64,000 bases of DNA from assembly GCF_018332695.1 (NCBI RefSeq), contig NZ_BOQN01000133.1:1-64000 (forward strand), read 5' to 3'. Positions 50,628-59,995 of the stretch are shown here, one piece after another. The number at the start of each line of letters is the position of its first letter. The stretch's first letter is position 1. The notes beneath the pieces were generated by a model that ran no database searches, was not told where the DNA came from, and worked only from the letters and a program-made list of their open reading frames with translations. The position numbers were made by a program, and so were the translations under genes. Origin of the DNA: Paractinoplanes toevensis (lineage in GTDB: Bacteria > Actinomycetota > Actinomycetes > Mycobacteriales > Micromonosporaceae).

Positions 50628-51626
50628 TCAGGCCGCGACGGCCCCGGACAGGAAACGCTCCGCGTTGGCGGTCAGCAGCTTGGTGCGCTGGGTCTCGGTC
50701 AGGAACGACGCGGTCCGGACCACGTTGCCGGCCGGCCGCTCCCCCAGCGGGTACGGGTAGTCGCTGCCCACCACCACCCGGTCCTCCCCCATGGTGTCCA
50801 CCAGCAGCCGCAGGGCCGGCTCGCTGAACACCACCGAGTCGACGTAGAACCGGTCGACGTACTCGCTCGGCGGGCGCGTCGACCGTCCTCGTACCAGATC
50901 TCCCCGCTTCTCCCAGGCGTTGTCCGCCCGGCCCAGCCAGAACGGGAAGCTGCCGCCGCCGTGCGCGAAGCACAGCCGCAGCGACTCCGGCACCCGGTCC
51001 AGGACGCCGCCGAGGACCAGTGCGAGCGCCGACAGGTGCGTCTCGGCCGGCATCCCGGTCAGCCAGCGCGCCATCCAGCGGTCCAGGCGGGGGCCGTCCG
51101 GCATGTCCCAGGGGTGCACGAAGACCGGCGCGCCCACCTCGGCGCAGTGCTGAAGGAACTCGACGATCCCGGCGTCGTCCAGGTCGCGGTCGCCGACGTG
51201 GTTGCCGATCTCCACACCGGCGTGACCGGCGGCGAGGCAGCGATCGAGCTCGGCGCAGGCGGCCGCCGGGTCCTGCAGCGGCACCTGGCAGAACGGGATC
51301 AGGCGTGGATCGCCGGCGGTGATCTCCAGGGTCAGGTCGTTGAAGATCCGGGCCAGTTTCACCGCCTGGTCCGGCGTACGGTCATATCCGAAGAACACCG
51401 GCGTGGGCGAGACGACCTGCCGGGCCACCCCGTCGGCGGCCATGTCCGCGAAGCGGACGGCCGGGTCCCAGCAGGACGAGTCGATCCGGCGGAATTCGCT
51501 GTCGCGAATCATGATGACCGCTTCGCGCTCGGTCTCCACCTCGAGCCAGGGCCAGCCGGACCCGCCGCACGCGACGGCGAGGTCCGGCCACCCCTTGGGT
51601 ACGACGTGGGTGTGGACGTCGATCAC
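50628..51626 (-). CDS. nbaD: 2-amino-3-carboxymuconate-6-semialdehyde decarboxylase (NbaD/ACMSD)
   Basis: A 332-residue amidohydrolase-fold decarboxylase. DVHTHVVPK (residues 3-11) gives the first metal pair, VHPWDMP (about 171) and FAHGGGSFPFWLGR (about 221) further ligands, and GSDYPYPLGE (about 287) the catalytic Asp. It removes the carboxyl group from the ring-cleavage product of 3-hydroxyanthranilate, diverting it from quinolinate to 2-aminomuconate semialdehyde. GTG start, 1 bp after the dioxygenase stop. It is the last gene of the kynurenine operon. Confidence 0.92.
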   Translation of the reverse strand: MIDVHTHVVPKGWPDLAVACGGSGWPWLEVETEREAVIMIRDSEFRRIDSSCWDPAVRFADMAADGVARQVVSPTPVFFGYDRTPDQAVKLARIFNDLTLEITAGDPRLIPFCQVPLQDPAAACAELDRCLAAGHAGVEIGNHVGDRDLDDAGIVEFLQHCAEVGAPVFVHPWDMPDGPRLDRWMARWLTGMPAETHLSALALVLGGVLDRVPESLRLCFAHGGGSFPFWLGRADNAWEKRGDLVRGRSTRPPSEYVDRFYVDSVVFSEPALRLLVDTMGEDRVVVGSDYPYPLGERPAGNVVRTASFLTETQRTKLLTANAERFLSGAVAA

Positions 51627-51627
51627 G

Positions 51628-52143
51628 TCAGCCCTTGCCCGGGTGCAGGGCGCCGCAGTTCGCGCAGGTGCGGGCCTTCTCGTCGGCGTAGAAGGCGGTG
51701 AACACCGGCGGCAGGTCCTCGACGATGTCGCGGACCTGGAGTTCGACCTCGTGCACCAGGTGGCTGCACTCGAAGCAGTACCACTGGAACTTCTCCAGCG
51801 TGCCCTCCTCGCGCACCCGCTCGACCACCAGGCCGATGGAGCCGGGCTCGGGGCGCTGCGGCGAGTGCGGCGTGTTGCCCGGCAGCACCCACATCTCGCC
51901 CTCGCGGATGTGCACGTCCTGCGGACCCTCCGGGGTCATGGTCTTGACGTGCATGTTGCCTTTGACCTGGTAGAAGAACTCCTCGTACGGATCGACGTGG
52001 AAGTCGGTCCGGGCGTTCGGGCCGCCGACCACCATGACGATGAAGTCCGAGCCGGTGGGGAACATCTGCTTGTTGCCGACCGGCGGCTTGAGCAGGTGCT
52101 TGTTGTCCTCGATCCAGCCGGGGAAGTTGATCGGGTCGGTCAT
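51628..52143 (-). CDS. nbaC: 3-hydroxyanthranilate 3,4-dioxygenase
   Basis: A 171-residue cupin dioxygenase. [15 protein letters not shown] (about residues 48-62) and [14 protein letters not shown] (about 89) hold the Fe(II) His/Glu/His ligands. CFEC and CANC near the C-terminus form the second, rubredoxin-like metal site of bacterial enzymes. It opens the 3-hydroxyanthranilate ring. It overlaps the RidA-like gene by 4 bp. Confidence 0.93.
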   Translation of the reverse strand: MTDPINFPGWIEDNKHLLKPPVGNKQMFPTGSDFIVMVVGGPNARTDFHVDPYEEFFYQVKGNMHVKTMTPEGPQDVHIREGEMWVLPGNTPHSPQRPEPGSIGLVVERVREEGTLEKFQWYCFECSHLVHEVELQVRDIVEDLPPVFTAFYADEKARTCANCGALHPGKG

Positions 52144-52562
52144 GACGCCTCCTTGGACGGCAGAGCTGCGACGGCTTGGATTTCGATCAGCAGGTGCGGG
52201 TGCGGCAGCTGGTGCACCGCGACGGTGGTGCGCGACGGCCCGGTCTCGTCGAAGAACTCGCCGTAGACGGCGTTGTAGCCACCGAAGTCGTTCATGTTGA
52301 CCAGGTAGGTCGTGATCTGCACGAGGTCGGACAGACCGGCGCCGACCGAGGCCAGGATGTCGGCGATGTTGGCGATGACGGCCCGGGTCTGCTCGGCGAT
52401 GTCGAGCGTCGTGGTGCCCATGTCGTCGACCGCGGCCCCGGCGATCGTGTTGTCCGGCCGGCGGCTGCTGGTGCCGCTCACGAACGCGAACCCGCCGGCC
52501 ACCTTGACGTGCGGAAACCTTCCGCGCGGGGTGGCCTTGCCGGCCACCACCCGCGCGGTCAT
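52140..52562 (-). CDS. nbaF: 2-aminomuconate deaminase (RidA/YjgF family)
   Basis: A 140-residue RidA-fold protein. [16 protein letters not shown] (about residues 25-40), [13 protein letters not shown] (about 109) with the conserved Arg, and [10 protein letters not shown] are characteristic. Position between the 4-oxalocrotonate decarboxylase and the dioxygenase points to 2-aminomuconate deaminase rather than general imine deaminase. ATG at 52562 overlaps the upstream stop. Confidence 0.85.
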   Translation of the reverse strand: MTARVVAGKATPRGRFPHVKVAGGFAFVSGTSSRRPDNTIAGAAVDDMGTTTLDIAEQTRAVIANIADILASVGAGLSDLVQITTYLVNMNDFGGYNAVYGEFFDETGPSRTTVAVHQLPHPHLLIEIQAVAALPSKEAS

Positions 52563-53251
52563 GCGGAGACCTTCAGCGCGGCGGTGCCGAGCTTTTCCAC
52601 TTCGACGCGTACGGTCTGGCCGGGCCCCACCGCGACGGCTGCGGTGGCCGCCCCGGCCAGCACGATCCACTCGTCTTCCAGGCCGCCGGCGAGCCGTTTC
52701 GCGTCGGCGAAGGCGCGCCGCGGGTCGCCCAGGATCGCCGCGGTCGAGCCGATCTCCACGACCCGGCCGTCCACCTCGAGCAGCACGCCCAGGTTGTCGA
52801 CGCCGTCCGGCACCGGCTGCCAGGCGCCGACCACGAAGCCGGCCGCCGACGTGTTGTCGGCGATCACCTCGGCCAGGGTGAACTTGAAGTCGAGCCAGCG
52901 CGAGTCGATCACCTCGATGGCCGGGGCGATCGCGGCGATCTCGCCGTCGCGCACCAGGAAGGCCACCTCGGGCTCGACCTTCGGGTGGATGCGGGGTGCG
53001 AGGTCGAGCACGCCGCCGTCCGGGACCCGCATGGCGTCGGTCAGCCGGCCCCAGATGACCTCGTCGACGCCCATCTGCTGCATCTTGGCCCGGCTGGTGA
53101 GGCCCAGCTTGACCCCGACGATCCTCTCGCCGCGGGCCAGGCGGCGTTCCACCAGGTCCTGCTGAGCGGAGTACGGCTCGCCGACCTCGAACGAGCCCGA
53201 CGCGAGCTCGGTGGCCGTGGTGAGCGCACGATCCAGAGCGTCGACAATCAC
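52559..53251 (-). CDS. nbaG: 4-oxalocrotonate decarboxylase
   Basis: A 230-residue member of the hydratase/decarboxylase branch of the fumarylacetoacetase family. [19 protein letters not shown] (about residues 46-64) and [10 protein letters not shown] (about 90, with the E-x-E metal ligands) are present. It decarboxylates 4-oxalocrotonate to 2-oxopent-4-enoate. It is somewhat shorter than the typical 260. It is similar to the hydratase at 55145-55930; order in the pathway assigns the two, but they could be swapped. Confidence 0.82.
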   Translation of the reverse strand: MIVDALDRALTTATELASGSFEVGEPYSAQQDLVERRLARGERIVGVKLGLTSRAKMQQMGVDEVIWGRLTDAMRVPDGGVLDLAPRIHPKVEPEVAFLVRDGEIAAIAPAIEVIDSRWLDFKFTLAEVIADNTSAAGFVVGAWQPVPDGVDNLGVLLEVDGRVVEIGSTAAILGDPRRAFADAKRLAGGLEDEWIVLAGAATAAVAVGPGQTVRVEVEKLGTAALKVSA

Positions 53252-54258
53252 GAGTTCTCCTTCGCCAGGTCCAGCGCCACGTCCACGATCATGTCCTCCT
53301 GGCCACCGACCATCCGGCGTTTGCCGAGCTCCACGAGAATCGTGCGCACGTCAACGCCGTACGTGCCGGCCGCGGTCTCGGCGTGCCGGAGGAACGACGA
53401 ATACACCCCGGCGTAGCCGAGCGACAGCGTCTCCCGGTCCACCCGCACCGGCCGGTCCTGCAGCGGGCGCACCAGGTCGTCGGCCGCGTCCATCAGGGCG
53501 AACACGTCGCAGCCGTGCTTCCAGCCGTTCAGTTCGGCGACCGCGGCGAACACCTCGAGCGGCGCGTTGCCCGCCCCGGCGCCCATCCCGGCCAGCGAGG
53601 CGTCCACCCGGTACACCCCGTGCTCGACCGCGACCAGGCTGTTGGCCACGCCCAGGGACAGATTGTGGTGGGCGTGGATGCCGATCTCGGTTGCCGGGTC
53701 GAGGATCTCCCGGTACGCGTCGGCCCGCGCGGCCACGTCGTTCATGGTGAGCCGGCCGCCGGAGTCGGTGATGTAGACGCAGTGCGCGCCGTACGACTCC
53801 ATCAGCTTGGCCTGCTTCGCCAGCTCGGCGGGCGGGCTCATGTGCGACATCATCAGGAACCCGGCGACGTCCATGCCGTTCTCCCGTGCCCACGCGATGT
53901 GCTGGGCGGAGATGTCCGCCTCGGTGCAGTGGGTGGCGACCCGCACGCTGGTCACCCCGAGGTCGCGGGCGGCCCGCAGGTCGGCGATCGTGCCGATGCC
54001 GGGCAGCAGCAGGGTGGTGAGCCGGGCGTTCGTCAGCACCGACGCGGCCGCGCTGATCCACTCGGCGTCGGTGGCCGCGCCCCGGCCGTAGTTGATGCTC
54101 GACCCGGCGAGGCCGTCGCCGTGCGCCACCTCGATCGCGGCGACCCCGGCGGCGTCCAGCGCGGCGGCGATCTCCCGCACCTGATCGACCGTGTAGCGGT
54201 GGCCGATGGCGTGCATGCCGTCCCGCAACGTCACGTCCTGCACATAGATCTCGGTCAT
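53248..54258 (-). CDS. nbaI: 4-hydroxy-2-oxovalerate aldolase
   Basis: A 336-residue class II pyruvate aldolase (DmpG family). [14 protein letters not shown] (about residues 9-22) carries the catalytic Arg/Asp and His, and [14 protein letters not shown] (about 197) two metal-binding His. It splits 4-hydroxy-2-oxovalerate to pyruvate and acetaldehyde and normally forms a channelled complex with the acylating aldehyde dehydrogenase. The two genes overlap by 4 bp, which fits complex formation. Confidence 0.93.
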   Translation of the reverse strand: MTEIYVQDVTLRDGMHAIGHRYTVDQVREIAAALDAAGVAAIEVAHGDGLAGSSINYGRGAATDAEWISAAASVLTNARLTTLLLPGIGTIADLRAARDLGVTSVRVATHCTEADISAQHIAWARENGMDVAGFLMMSHMSPPAELAKQAKLMESYGAHCVYITDSGGRLTMNDVAARADAYREILDPATEIGIHAHHNLSLGVANSLVAVEHGVYRVDASLAGMGAGAGNAPLEVFAAVAELNGWKHGCDVFALMDAADDLVRPLQDRPVRVDRETLSLGYAGVYSSFLRHAETAAGTYGVDVRTILVELGKRRMVGGQEDMIVDVALDLAKENS

Positions 54259-55148
54259 GCCGTCACCAGCTCCTCGGCGGTCCGCACCGCGGCGGACGTC
54301 ATGATGTCCAGGTTGCCGGCGTACTCCGGCAGGTAGTGACCTGCGCCGGAGACCTCCAGGAAGACCGTCACCAGCAGCCCGTCGTCGAGCACCCGGAACT
54401 GCACGTCCTGCTTGAGTCGATAGCCGGGCACGTATTGCTGGACGCCGGTGACCATCTCCTCGATCGACGCGGCGATTCGCGCGCGGTCGGCGTCGGCCGA
54501 AGGGCACAGGCAGTACACCGTGTCGCGCATCAGCAGCGGCGGCTCGGCCGGGTTCAGCACGATGATCGCCTTGCCCCTGGCCGCGCCGCCGACCACTTCG
54601 AGGGCGCGGGCGGTGGTCTCGGTGAACTCGTCGATGTTGGCCCGGGTGCCCGGTCCGGCCGATCGCGACGCGATCGAGGCGACGATCTCGGCGTACGCGA
54701 CCGGAGTCACCGCGGCTACGGCGGCGACGATCGGCACGGTCGCCTGCCCGCCGCAGGTCACCATGTTCACGTTGCGCTCGGCCTGGAACGACGCGAGGTT
54801 GACCGGCGGGACCACGTAGGGCCCGAGGGCGGCCGGGGTCAGGTCGACCACGGTCACCGGATAGTTCGCCAGTACCGCGTCGTTGTGCCGGTGCGCGCCC
54901 GCCGAGGTGGCGTCGAAGACCACCCGCACGTCGGCGAACTCCGGCAGCGCCACCAGGCCCTCGACCCCCTTCGCGGTGGTGGCCACGCCGAGCCGTTTCG
55001 CCCGGGCCAGGCCGTCCGACTCGGCGTCGATGCCGGCCATCGCGACCATGCGCAACGACGACGACGTACGCATGACCTTGAACATCAGATCGGTGCCGAT
55101 GTTGCCGGAACCGATCACGGCCACCCCGACGCTCACCGCTGCGCTCAC
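54255..55148 (-). CDS. nbaJ: Acetaldehyde dehydrogenase (acetylating)
   Basis: A 297-residue DmpF/MhpF-type enzyme. [12 protein letters not shown] (about residues 10-21) binds NAD, and [12 protein letters not shown] (about 128) holds the acyl-forming Cys. It converts acetaldehyde from the aldolase to acetyl-CoA. The GTG at 55148 overlaps the hydratase stop (GTGA). Confidence 0.93.
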   Translation of the reverse strand: MSAAVSVGVAVIGSGNIGTDLMFKVMRTSSSLRMVAMAGIDAESDGLARAKRLGVATTAKGVEGLVALPEFADVRVVFDATSAGAHRHNDAVLANYPVTVVDLTPAALGPYVVPPVNLASFQAERNVNMVTCGGQATVPIVAAVAAVTPVAYAEIVASIASRSAGPGTRANIDEFTETTARALEVVGGAARGKAIIVLNPAEPPLLMRDTVYCLCPSADADRARIAASIEEMVTGVQQYVPGYRLKQDVQFRVLDDGLLVTVFLEVSGAGHYLPEYAGNLDIMTSAAVRTAEELVTA

Positions 55149-55930
55149 TGTTTCGCTCCCTTCGCGAAGTTCGCCCGGACCGAGCCGAGGCCGGAGATCC
55201 GCGCTTCGTAGGAGGCACCGGGGGTCACCGGCACCATCGGGCCGAGCGCACCGGACAGCACGACGTCGCCCGCCCGCAGCGGGCTGCCGTTGCCCGCCAG
55301 CGTGGTGGCCAGCCAGGCCACTGCGTGCAGCGGGTTGCCGAGGCAGGCCGCGCCGGCCCCGACCGACACCGGTTCGCCGGCGCTCTCCAGCACCGCGCCG
55401 CACAGCCGCAGGTCCACATCGGACACCCGGCGGGGCGTGGTGCCGAGAACGTACCGGCCGCTGGAGGCGTTGTCCGCGACGGTGTCGACGATCGAGATGT
55501 CCCAGCCGGCGATCCGCGAGTCGACCACCTCGATGGCCGGCAGCAGGAAGTCGGTGGCCCGCAGCACGTCGGCCACGGTCACCTGCTCCTCCGGCAGATC
55601 ACGGCCGAGCACGAACGCCACCTCCGCCTCGACCCGGGGCTGGATCAGCGTGTCCGGGTCGATCTCGGCGCCGTCCGGCACCGCCATGTCGGCGAAGAGC
55701 ACGCCGAAGTCCGGCTGGTAGACGCCGAACGCGCGCTGCACGGCCGGCGCGGTCAGCCCGATCTTGGCGCCGACCGGGCGGCGGCCGGCCGCGAGCCAGG
55801 TCTCGACCTGGGCGCTCTGCGCCCGATAGGCGGCATCGACGTCCCCGGCCCGGATGATCCGGTCGCGCAGGGGTGGGACCGGCTTTCCCGAGGCGTACGC
55901 CTCCAGAAGCTCAGCAGCGGCATCGGTCAC
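55145..55930 (-). CDS. nbaH: 2-oxopent-4-enoate hydratase
   Basis: A 261-residue hydratase of the MhpD/DmpE family. [21 protein letters not shown] (about residues 53-73) and [14 protein letters not shown] (about 99) with the metal-binding E-x-E are typical. It adds water to 2-oxopent-4-enoate to give 4-hydroxy-2-oxovalerate for the aldolase. GTG at 55930 overlaps the dehydrogenase stop. Confidence 0.86.
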   Translation of the reverse strand: MTDAAAELLEAYASGKPVPPLRDRIIRAGDVDAAYRAQSAQVETWLAAGRRPVGAKIGLTAPAVQRAFGVYQPDFGVLFADMAVPDGAEIDPDTLIQPRVEAEVAFVLGRDLPEEQVTVADVLRATDFLLPAIEVVDSRIAGWDISIVDTVADNASSGRYVLGTTPRRVSDVDLRLCGAVLESAGEPVSVGAGAACLGNPLHAVAWLATTLAGNGSPLRAGDVVLSGALGPMVPVTPGASYEARISGLGSVRANFAKGAKQ

Positions 55931-57435
55931 GACATGTCCACGCAGACGTTGGTGTATTCGGAGTAGAAGTCCAGTGAGTGGCGGCCACCCTCGCGGCCCA
56001 CGCCGGAGGCCCGCATCCCGCCGAACGGGGTGCGCAGGTCGCGCAGGAACCAGGTGTTCACCCAGACCAGGCCGGCGTCGAGCTGGGCGCCGGCCCGCAG
56101 TGCCCGGCCGACGTCGCGGGTCCAGACCGTCCCGGCCAGGCCGTACACGCTGTCGTTGGCCAGCGCGAAGGCCTCCTGTTCGTCGTCGAACGGCGCGACG
56201 TGGCAGATCGGCCCGAAGATCTCCTCGCGGACCGTACGGGCGTCCTGGCCGAGCCCGGTGATGACGGTGGGTTCGATGTACGACCCGCCGTCCCGGGCGT
56301 CGCCGAAGTGCGGCACTCCGCCACCGGCCAGGAACGTCGCGCCTTCGGAGCGGGCCAGCTCGTAGTAGCCGGCCACCTTGTCCCGGTGCGCCTTGGAGAT
56401 CAGCGGCATGGTGCCGGTGCCCTCGTCGGTCGGCCAGCCGTAGGTCAACTCCTTGGCCCGCGCGGCCAGCCGGGTGGTGAACTCGTCGAAGATCGACCGG
56501 TGCACGTAGAGGCGTTCGGTGCACAGGCAGACCTGGCCGCCGTTGGTGAAGCTGGACCGCACGCTGCCGGCCACCGCGGCGTCCAGATCGGCGTCGGCGA
56601 AGACCAGGCCGGCGTTCTTGCCGCCGAGCTCGAACGACACCGCCTTCACGCCGTCCGCGGCGTTGCGCATGATCGCCGCGCCGGTGGCGGACTCGCCGGT
56701 GAAGGTGATCGCGTCCACGTCCGGGTGGGTGGTCAGCCATTCGCCGGCCGCGTCCGGGCCGTGCCCGTGCACCAGGTTGAAGACACCGTCCGGCACCCCG
56801 GCCGCGGCCATCACCTCGGCCAGCACGGTGGCCGACGCCGGGGTCTCCTCGCTGGGCTTGACCACGACCGCGTTGCCGCAGGCCAGCGCGGGCGCCACCT
56901 TCCAGGTCAGGAGCAGCAGCGGCAGGTTCCACGGGACGATGACGGCGACCACGCCGACCGGTTTGCGGACCGCGTAGTTCAACGCCCGGCCGCCACCGGC
57001 GGTGGCCGTGGTGAACGACTCGGTGCCGGTCGCGGCCACCACGTCGGCGAACGCCCGGAAGTTGGCGGCGCCGCGCGGGATGTCCAGGGTGCGGGCCTGG
57101 GCCAGCGTCTTGCCGGTGTCGGCGACCTCGGCGGTGACCAGGTCCTCGAAGCGCCGCTCCAGCTCGTCGGCGATCCGGCGCAGCACGGTGGCCCGCTCCT
57201 GCTCGGTGGTGCGGCCCCACGGCCCGCGCACGGCGGCCCGGGCGGCGGCGACCGCGTCGTCCACGGTGGAGCGGTCCGACTCGGTGACCGCGAAGACCGT
57301 CTCTCCGGTGACCGGCGACGCCTTCGCGAAGGTGGCGGTGGCCGCCCGGAACTCGCCGGCCACGAAGTTCCGCAGCTGCGGCGGCTCACCCGGCGGGCGG
57401 CCGGTGGCCAGCGCGGGATCCCACCGGCCGGTCAT
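55927..57435 (-). CDS. nbaE: 2-aminomuconate-6-semialdehyde dehydrogenase
   Basis: A 502-residue aldehyde dehydrogenase. IVPWNLPLLLLTWKVAPAL (about residues 163-181) binds NAD, FELGGKNAGLVF (about 267) has the general-base Glu, and NGGQVCLCTERLYV (about 295) the catalytic Cys. It oxidises 2-aminomuconate semialdehyde to 2-aminomuconate. The position between the monooxygenase and hydratase, and similarity to 2-hydroxymuconate semialdehyde dehydrogenases, support the substrate. Confidence 0.9.
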   Translation of the reverse strand: MTGRWDPALATGRPPGEPPQLRNFVAGEFRAATATFAKASPVTGETVFAVTESDRSTVDDAVAAARAAVRGPWGRTTEQERATVLRRIADELERRFEDLVTAEVADTGKTLAQARTLDIPRGAANFRAFADVVAATGTESFTTATAGGGRALNYAVRKPVGVVAVIVPWNLPLLLLTWKVAPALACGNAVVVKPSEETPASATVLAEVMAAAGVPDGVFNLVHGHGPDAAGEWLTTHPDVDAITFTGESATGAAIMRNAADGVKAVSFELGGKNAGLVFADADLDAAVAGSVRSSFTNGGQVCLCTERLYVHRSIFDEFTTRLAARAKELTYGWPTDEGTGTMPLISKAHRDKVAGYYELARSEGATFLAGGGVPHFGDARDGGSYIEPTVITGLGQDARTVREEIFGPICHVAPFDDEQEAFALANDSVYGLAGTVWTRDVGRALRAGAQLDAGLVWVNTWFLRDLRTPFGGMRASGVGREGGRHSLDFYSEYTNVCVDMS

Positions 57436-58748
57436 CGGGTCACCGCCCGGCCGACCAGCGCGGCCAGGCCGGCGGCGGCCAGCAGACCGGCGGCGGCGAG
57501 CACCTGATGCTGGCGGCGGACCCGGCGGCGCACCTCGGCGTACGGCGTCGTGGAGAAGGAGACCATCTCGTAGCGCGAGACGTACCGGCCGGGCAGCCAG
57601 CGTTCGAGGGTGTGCTCGATGCTCTTGCCCAGCTTGAACAGCGGGTCGGCGACCTTGTCGCGCATCTCGACGAAGTTGGCCAGGGCCATCGCGGCGATCG
57701 CCTCGCTGTTCTCCCGGCGGCCCTTCTCGTACGCCGGCAGCGCGGCCGCCCAGTCGTCGCCGGTCGCGTCCAGGCAGCGGTCCAGCTCGACGACGTCCTC
57801 GAACGCGGCGTTGGCGCCCTGGCCGTAGAACGGGACGATGGCGTGCGCGGCGTCGCCGATCAGCGCGACCCGGCCGAGCATCTGCCAGGGTCCGCAGTGG
57901 ACGGTGCCGAGCAGGCCGACCGGGTTGTGCCGGTAGTCGTCGGCCAGGCCCGGGATCAGCTCCAGCAGGTCGGGATAGTGCCGGCGGAAGTGCCGTTCGA
58001 CCGCCGCCGGGCTGCCCAGCGAGGCGAAGCTGCCGGTGCCGCCCATCGGCCAGAACAGGGTGCCGGTGAACGAGCGGTCCGGGTTGGGCAGCGCGATCAT
58101 CATCGAGGTGCCGCGTGGCCAGATGTGCAGGGCGCCCGGGTCGAGCGCGAACTCGCCGTCGCGGGCCGGGATGGTGAGCTCCTTGTAGCCGTAGTCGAGG
58201 AAGCTGACCGTCTCGTCGAACCGCTCCCCGGCGTACGCCAGGAGCAGCCCGCGCACCGCCGAACCGGAACCGTCGGCACCCAGCACGATGTCCGCCTTGG
58301 CCTGCGTCCCGTCGGCGAAGCCGAGGGTTCCGGTCTCCGGGTCGAGCCCGGTCAGCGGATGGTCGAAGTGGACGGTGACCCCGGCGGTCTGTTCCGCCGC
58401 GTCGAGCAGCGCGTCGTTGAGCGCGCCCCGGCCGATCGAGTTGATCGCCCGGTCGCCGGCCAGGCTGTAGGGCTGGAAGTTCGCCTCGCCGTCGAGCGGG
58501 TGCACCATCCGGCCGTGCATCGGCAGCGCTCCGGCCAGCACCTGGTCGGCCAGCCCGATCCGGCGCAGCGCGTCGATGCCGCGCTCGGAGAGGGCCAGGT
58601 TGATCGAGCGGCCCCGCTCGGCCCCGGTGACCCGCGGGTCGGACCGGCGCTCGTAGACGTCGACGCGATATCCGCGGCGGCCCAGATAGGCGGCGAGCAG
58701 GCTGCCGGTCAGCCCGGCCCCGATCACCGCCACGTGTTCCCGGCTCAT
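57432..58748 (-). CDS. kmo: Kynurenine 3-monooxygenase
   Basis: A 438-residue group A flavin monooxygenase. VIGAGLTGSLLAAYLG (about residues 8-23), GADGSGSAVR (about 160) and ALIGDAAHAIVPFYGQGAN (about 297-315) are the FAD/NADPH motifs, and the sequence around GRSINLALSERG is typical of KMO. A hydrophobic stretch near the C-terminus (LAAAGLLAAAGLAALVG) suggests membrane association, as in eukaryotic enzymes. ATG at 58748 overlaps the kynureninase stop. Confidence 0.92.
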   Translation of the reverse strand: MSREHVAVIGAGLTGSLLAAYLGRRGYRVDVYERRSDPRVTGAERGRSINLALSERGIDALRRIGLADQVLAGALPMHGRMVHPLDGEANFQPYSLAGDRAINSIGRGALNDALLDAAEQTAGVTVHFDHPLTGLDPETGTLGFADGTQAKADIVLGADGSGSAVRGLLLAYAGERFDETVSFLDYGYKELTIPARDGEFALDPGALHIWPRGTSMMIALPNPDRSFTGTLFWPMGGTGSFASLGSPAAVERHFRRHYPDLLELIPGLADDYRHNPVGLLGTVHCGPWQMLGRVALIGDAAHAIVPFYGQGANAAFEDVVELDRCLDATGDDWAAALPAYEKGRRENSEAIAAMALANFVEMRDKVADPLFKLGKSIEHTLERWLPGRYVSRYEMVSFSTTPYAEVRRRVRRQHQVLAAAGLLAAAGLAALVGRAVTR

Positions 58749-59995
58749 CGGTTCTCCTCCACGCAGGCTTTCAGTGCTTCGGCGGCTCGGCGGCAGTCCT
58801 CGTACGTCGAATAGAGCGGCACCGGCGCGAACCGCACGATGTCCGGCTGCCGGGCGTCGGCGATCACGCCGTGCTCGAAGCGCAGCCGCTTGGTCAGCGC
58901 GCCGGCGTTGCCCTCGTGCAGCCGCACCGAGAGCTGGCAGCCGTGCCGTTCCGGTTCCCGCGGTGTGATCACCGACAGCGGCCGGTCGGCGGCCACCTCG
59001 TCCAGCAACCCACGCAGATGGGTGGTCAGGCGCAGGCTGCGCGCGCGCAGCGCAGGCATGCCGACCTCGTCGAAGATCCGCAGCGAGGTGCGCACCGGGC
59101 CCATCGCGAAGATCGGCGGGTTGGAGACCTGCCAGGCGTCGGCGCTGCGGGGCGGGCGGGACTCGGCGGTCATCTCGAACCGGGTGGCCGGCTCGGTGCT
59201 CCACCAGCCCTCCAGGCGCGGCCGGTCGGGGTCACCGTGGTGGCGCTCGTGGACGAAGACACCGGCCAGCGCACCGGGCCCGGCGTTCAGGTACTTGTAC
59301 GAGCACCAGGCGGCGAAGTCGGCGCCCCACTCGTGCAGGGCGAGGGGCACGTTGCCGGCGGCGTGCGCGAGGTCCCAGCCGACCACCGCGCCGGCCGCCC
59401 GCCCGGCCGCGGTGATCGCCGCCATGTCCATCAGCTCGCCGGTGAGGTAGTTGACGCCGCCGAACAGCACCAGCGCCACCGTGTCGCCCTCGGCGGCCAG
59501 GAACGCCAGCACGTCCTCGGTGCGCAGGGTGTCCTCGCCGGCGCGCGGGCGCAGCCGGACGACGGTGGTGTCCGGGTCGAGGCCGTGCAGGCGGGCCTGG
59601 CTGCGCACGGCGTAGCTGTCCGAGGGGAACGCCGCGTCCTCGATGACGATCCGGGTGCGCCGGCCGGCCGGGCGGTAGAACGACACCATCAGCAGGTGCA
59701 GGTCGACGGTGAGCGAGTTCATCACCACGACCTCCGACGGCAGCGCGCCGACCAGCCGCGCGGCCGGCGCGGTGAGCAGTTCGTGGTAGGGCAACCAGGG
59801 GCGGGCGGCGTCCAGATGACCCTCGACGCCGAGCCGGGCCCAGTCGTCCAGGTCCTCCAGCAGCTCGGTGCGGGTGGCCCGGGGCTGCAGCCCGAGCGAG
59901 TTGCCGGCGAAGTAGGCGACCTCCGGGTGGTCGCCGCCCTCGGCCGGCGGGATGTGGAAGAGGTGGCGGTGACCGGGATCGTCGTGGTCGAGCAT
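58745..59995 (-). CDS. kynU: Kynureninase
   Basis: A 416-residue PLP enzyme. YFAGNSLGLQPRAT (about residues 28-41), WDLAHAAGNVPL (about 211-222) and CSYKYLNAGPGALAGVFVHER (about 232-252, containing the Schiff-base Lys) are conserved. It cleaves 3-hydroxykynurenine to 3-hydroxyanthranilate and alanine. ATG at 59995 was chosen because it overlaps the dioxygenase stop (ATGA); a longer form from 60019 is possible. Confidence 0.93.
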   Translation of the reverse strand: MLDHDDPGHRHLFHIPPAEGGDHPEVAYFAGNSLGLQPRATRTELLEDLDDWARLGVEGHLDAARPWLPYHELLTAPAARLVGALPSEVVVMNSLTVDLHLLMVSFYRPAGRRTRIVIEDAAFPSDSYAVRSQARLHGLDPDTTVVRLRPRAGEDTLRTEDVLAFLAAEGDTVALVLFGGVNYLTGELMDMAAITAAGRAAGAVVGWDLAHAAGNVPLALHEWGADFAAWCSYKYLNAGPGALAGVFVHERHHGDPDRPRLEGWWSTEPATRFEMTAESRPPRSADAWQVSNPPIFAMGPVRTSLRIFDEVGMPALRARSLRLTTHLRGLLDEVAADRPLSVITPREPERHGCQLSVRLHEGNAGALTKRLRFEHGVIADARQPDIVRFAPVPLYSTYEDCRRAAEALKACVEENR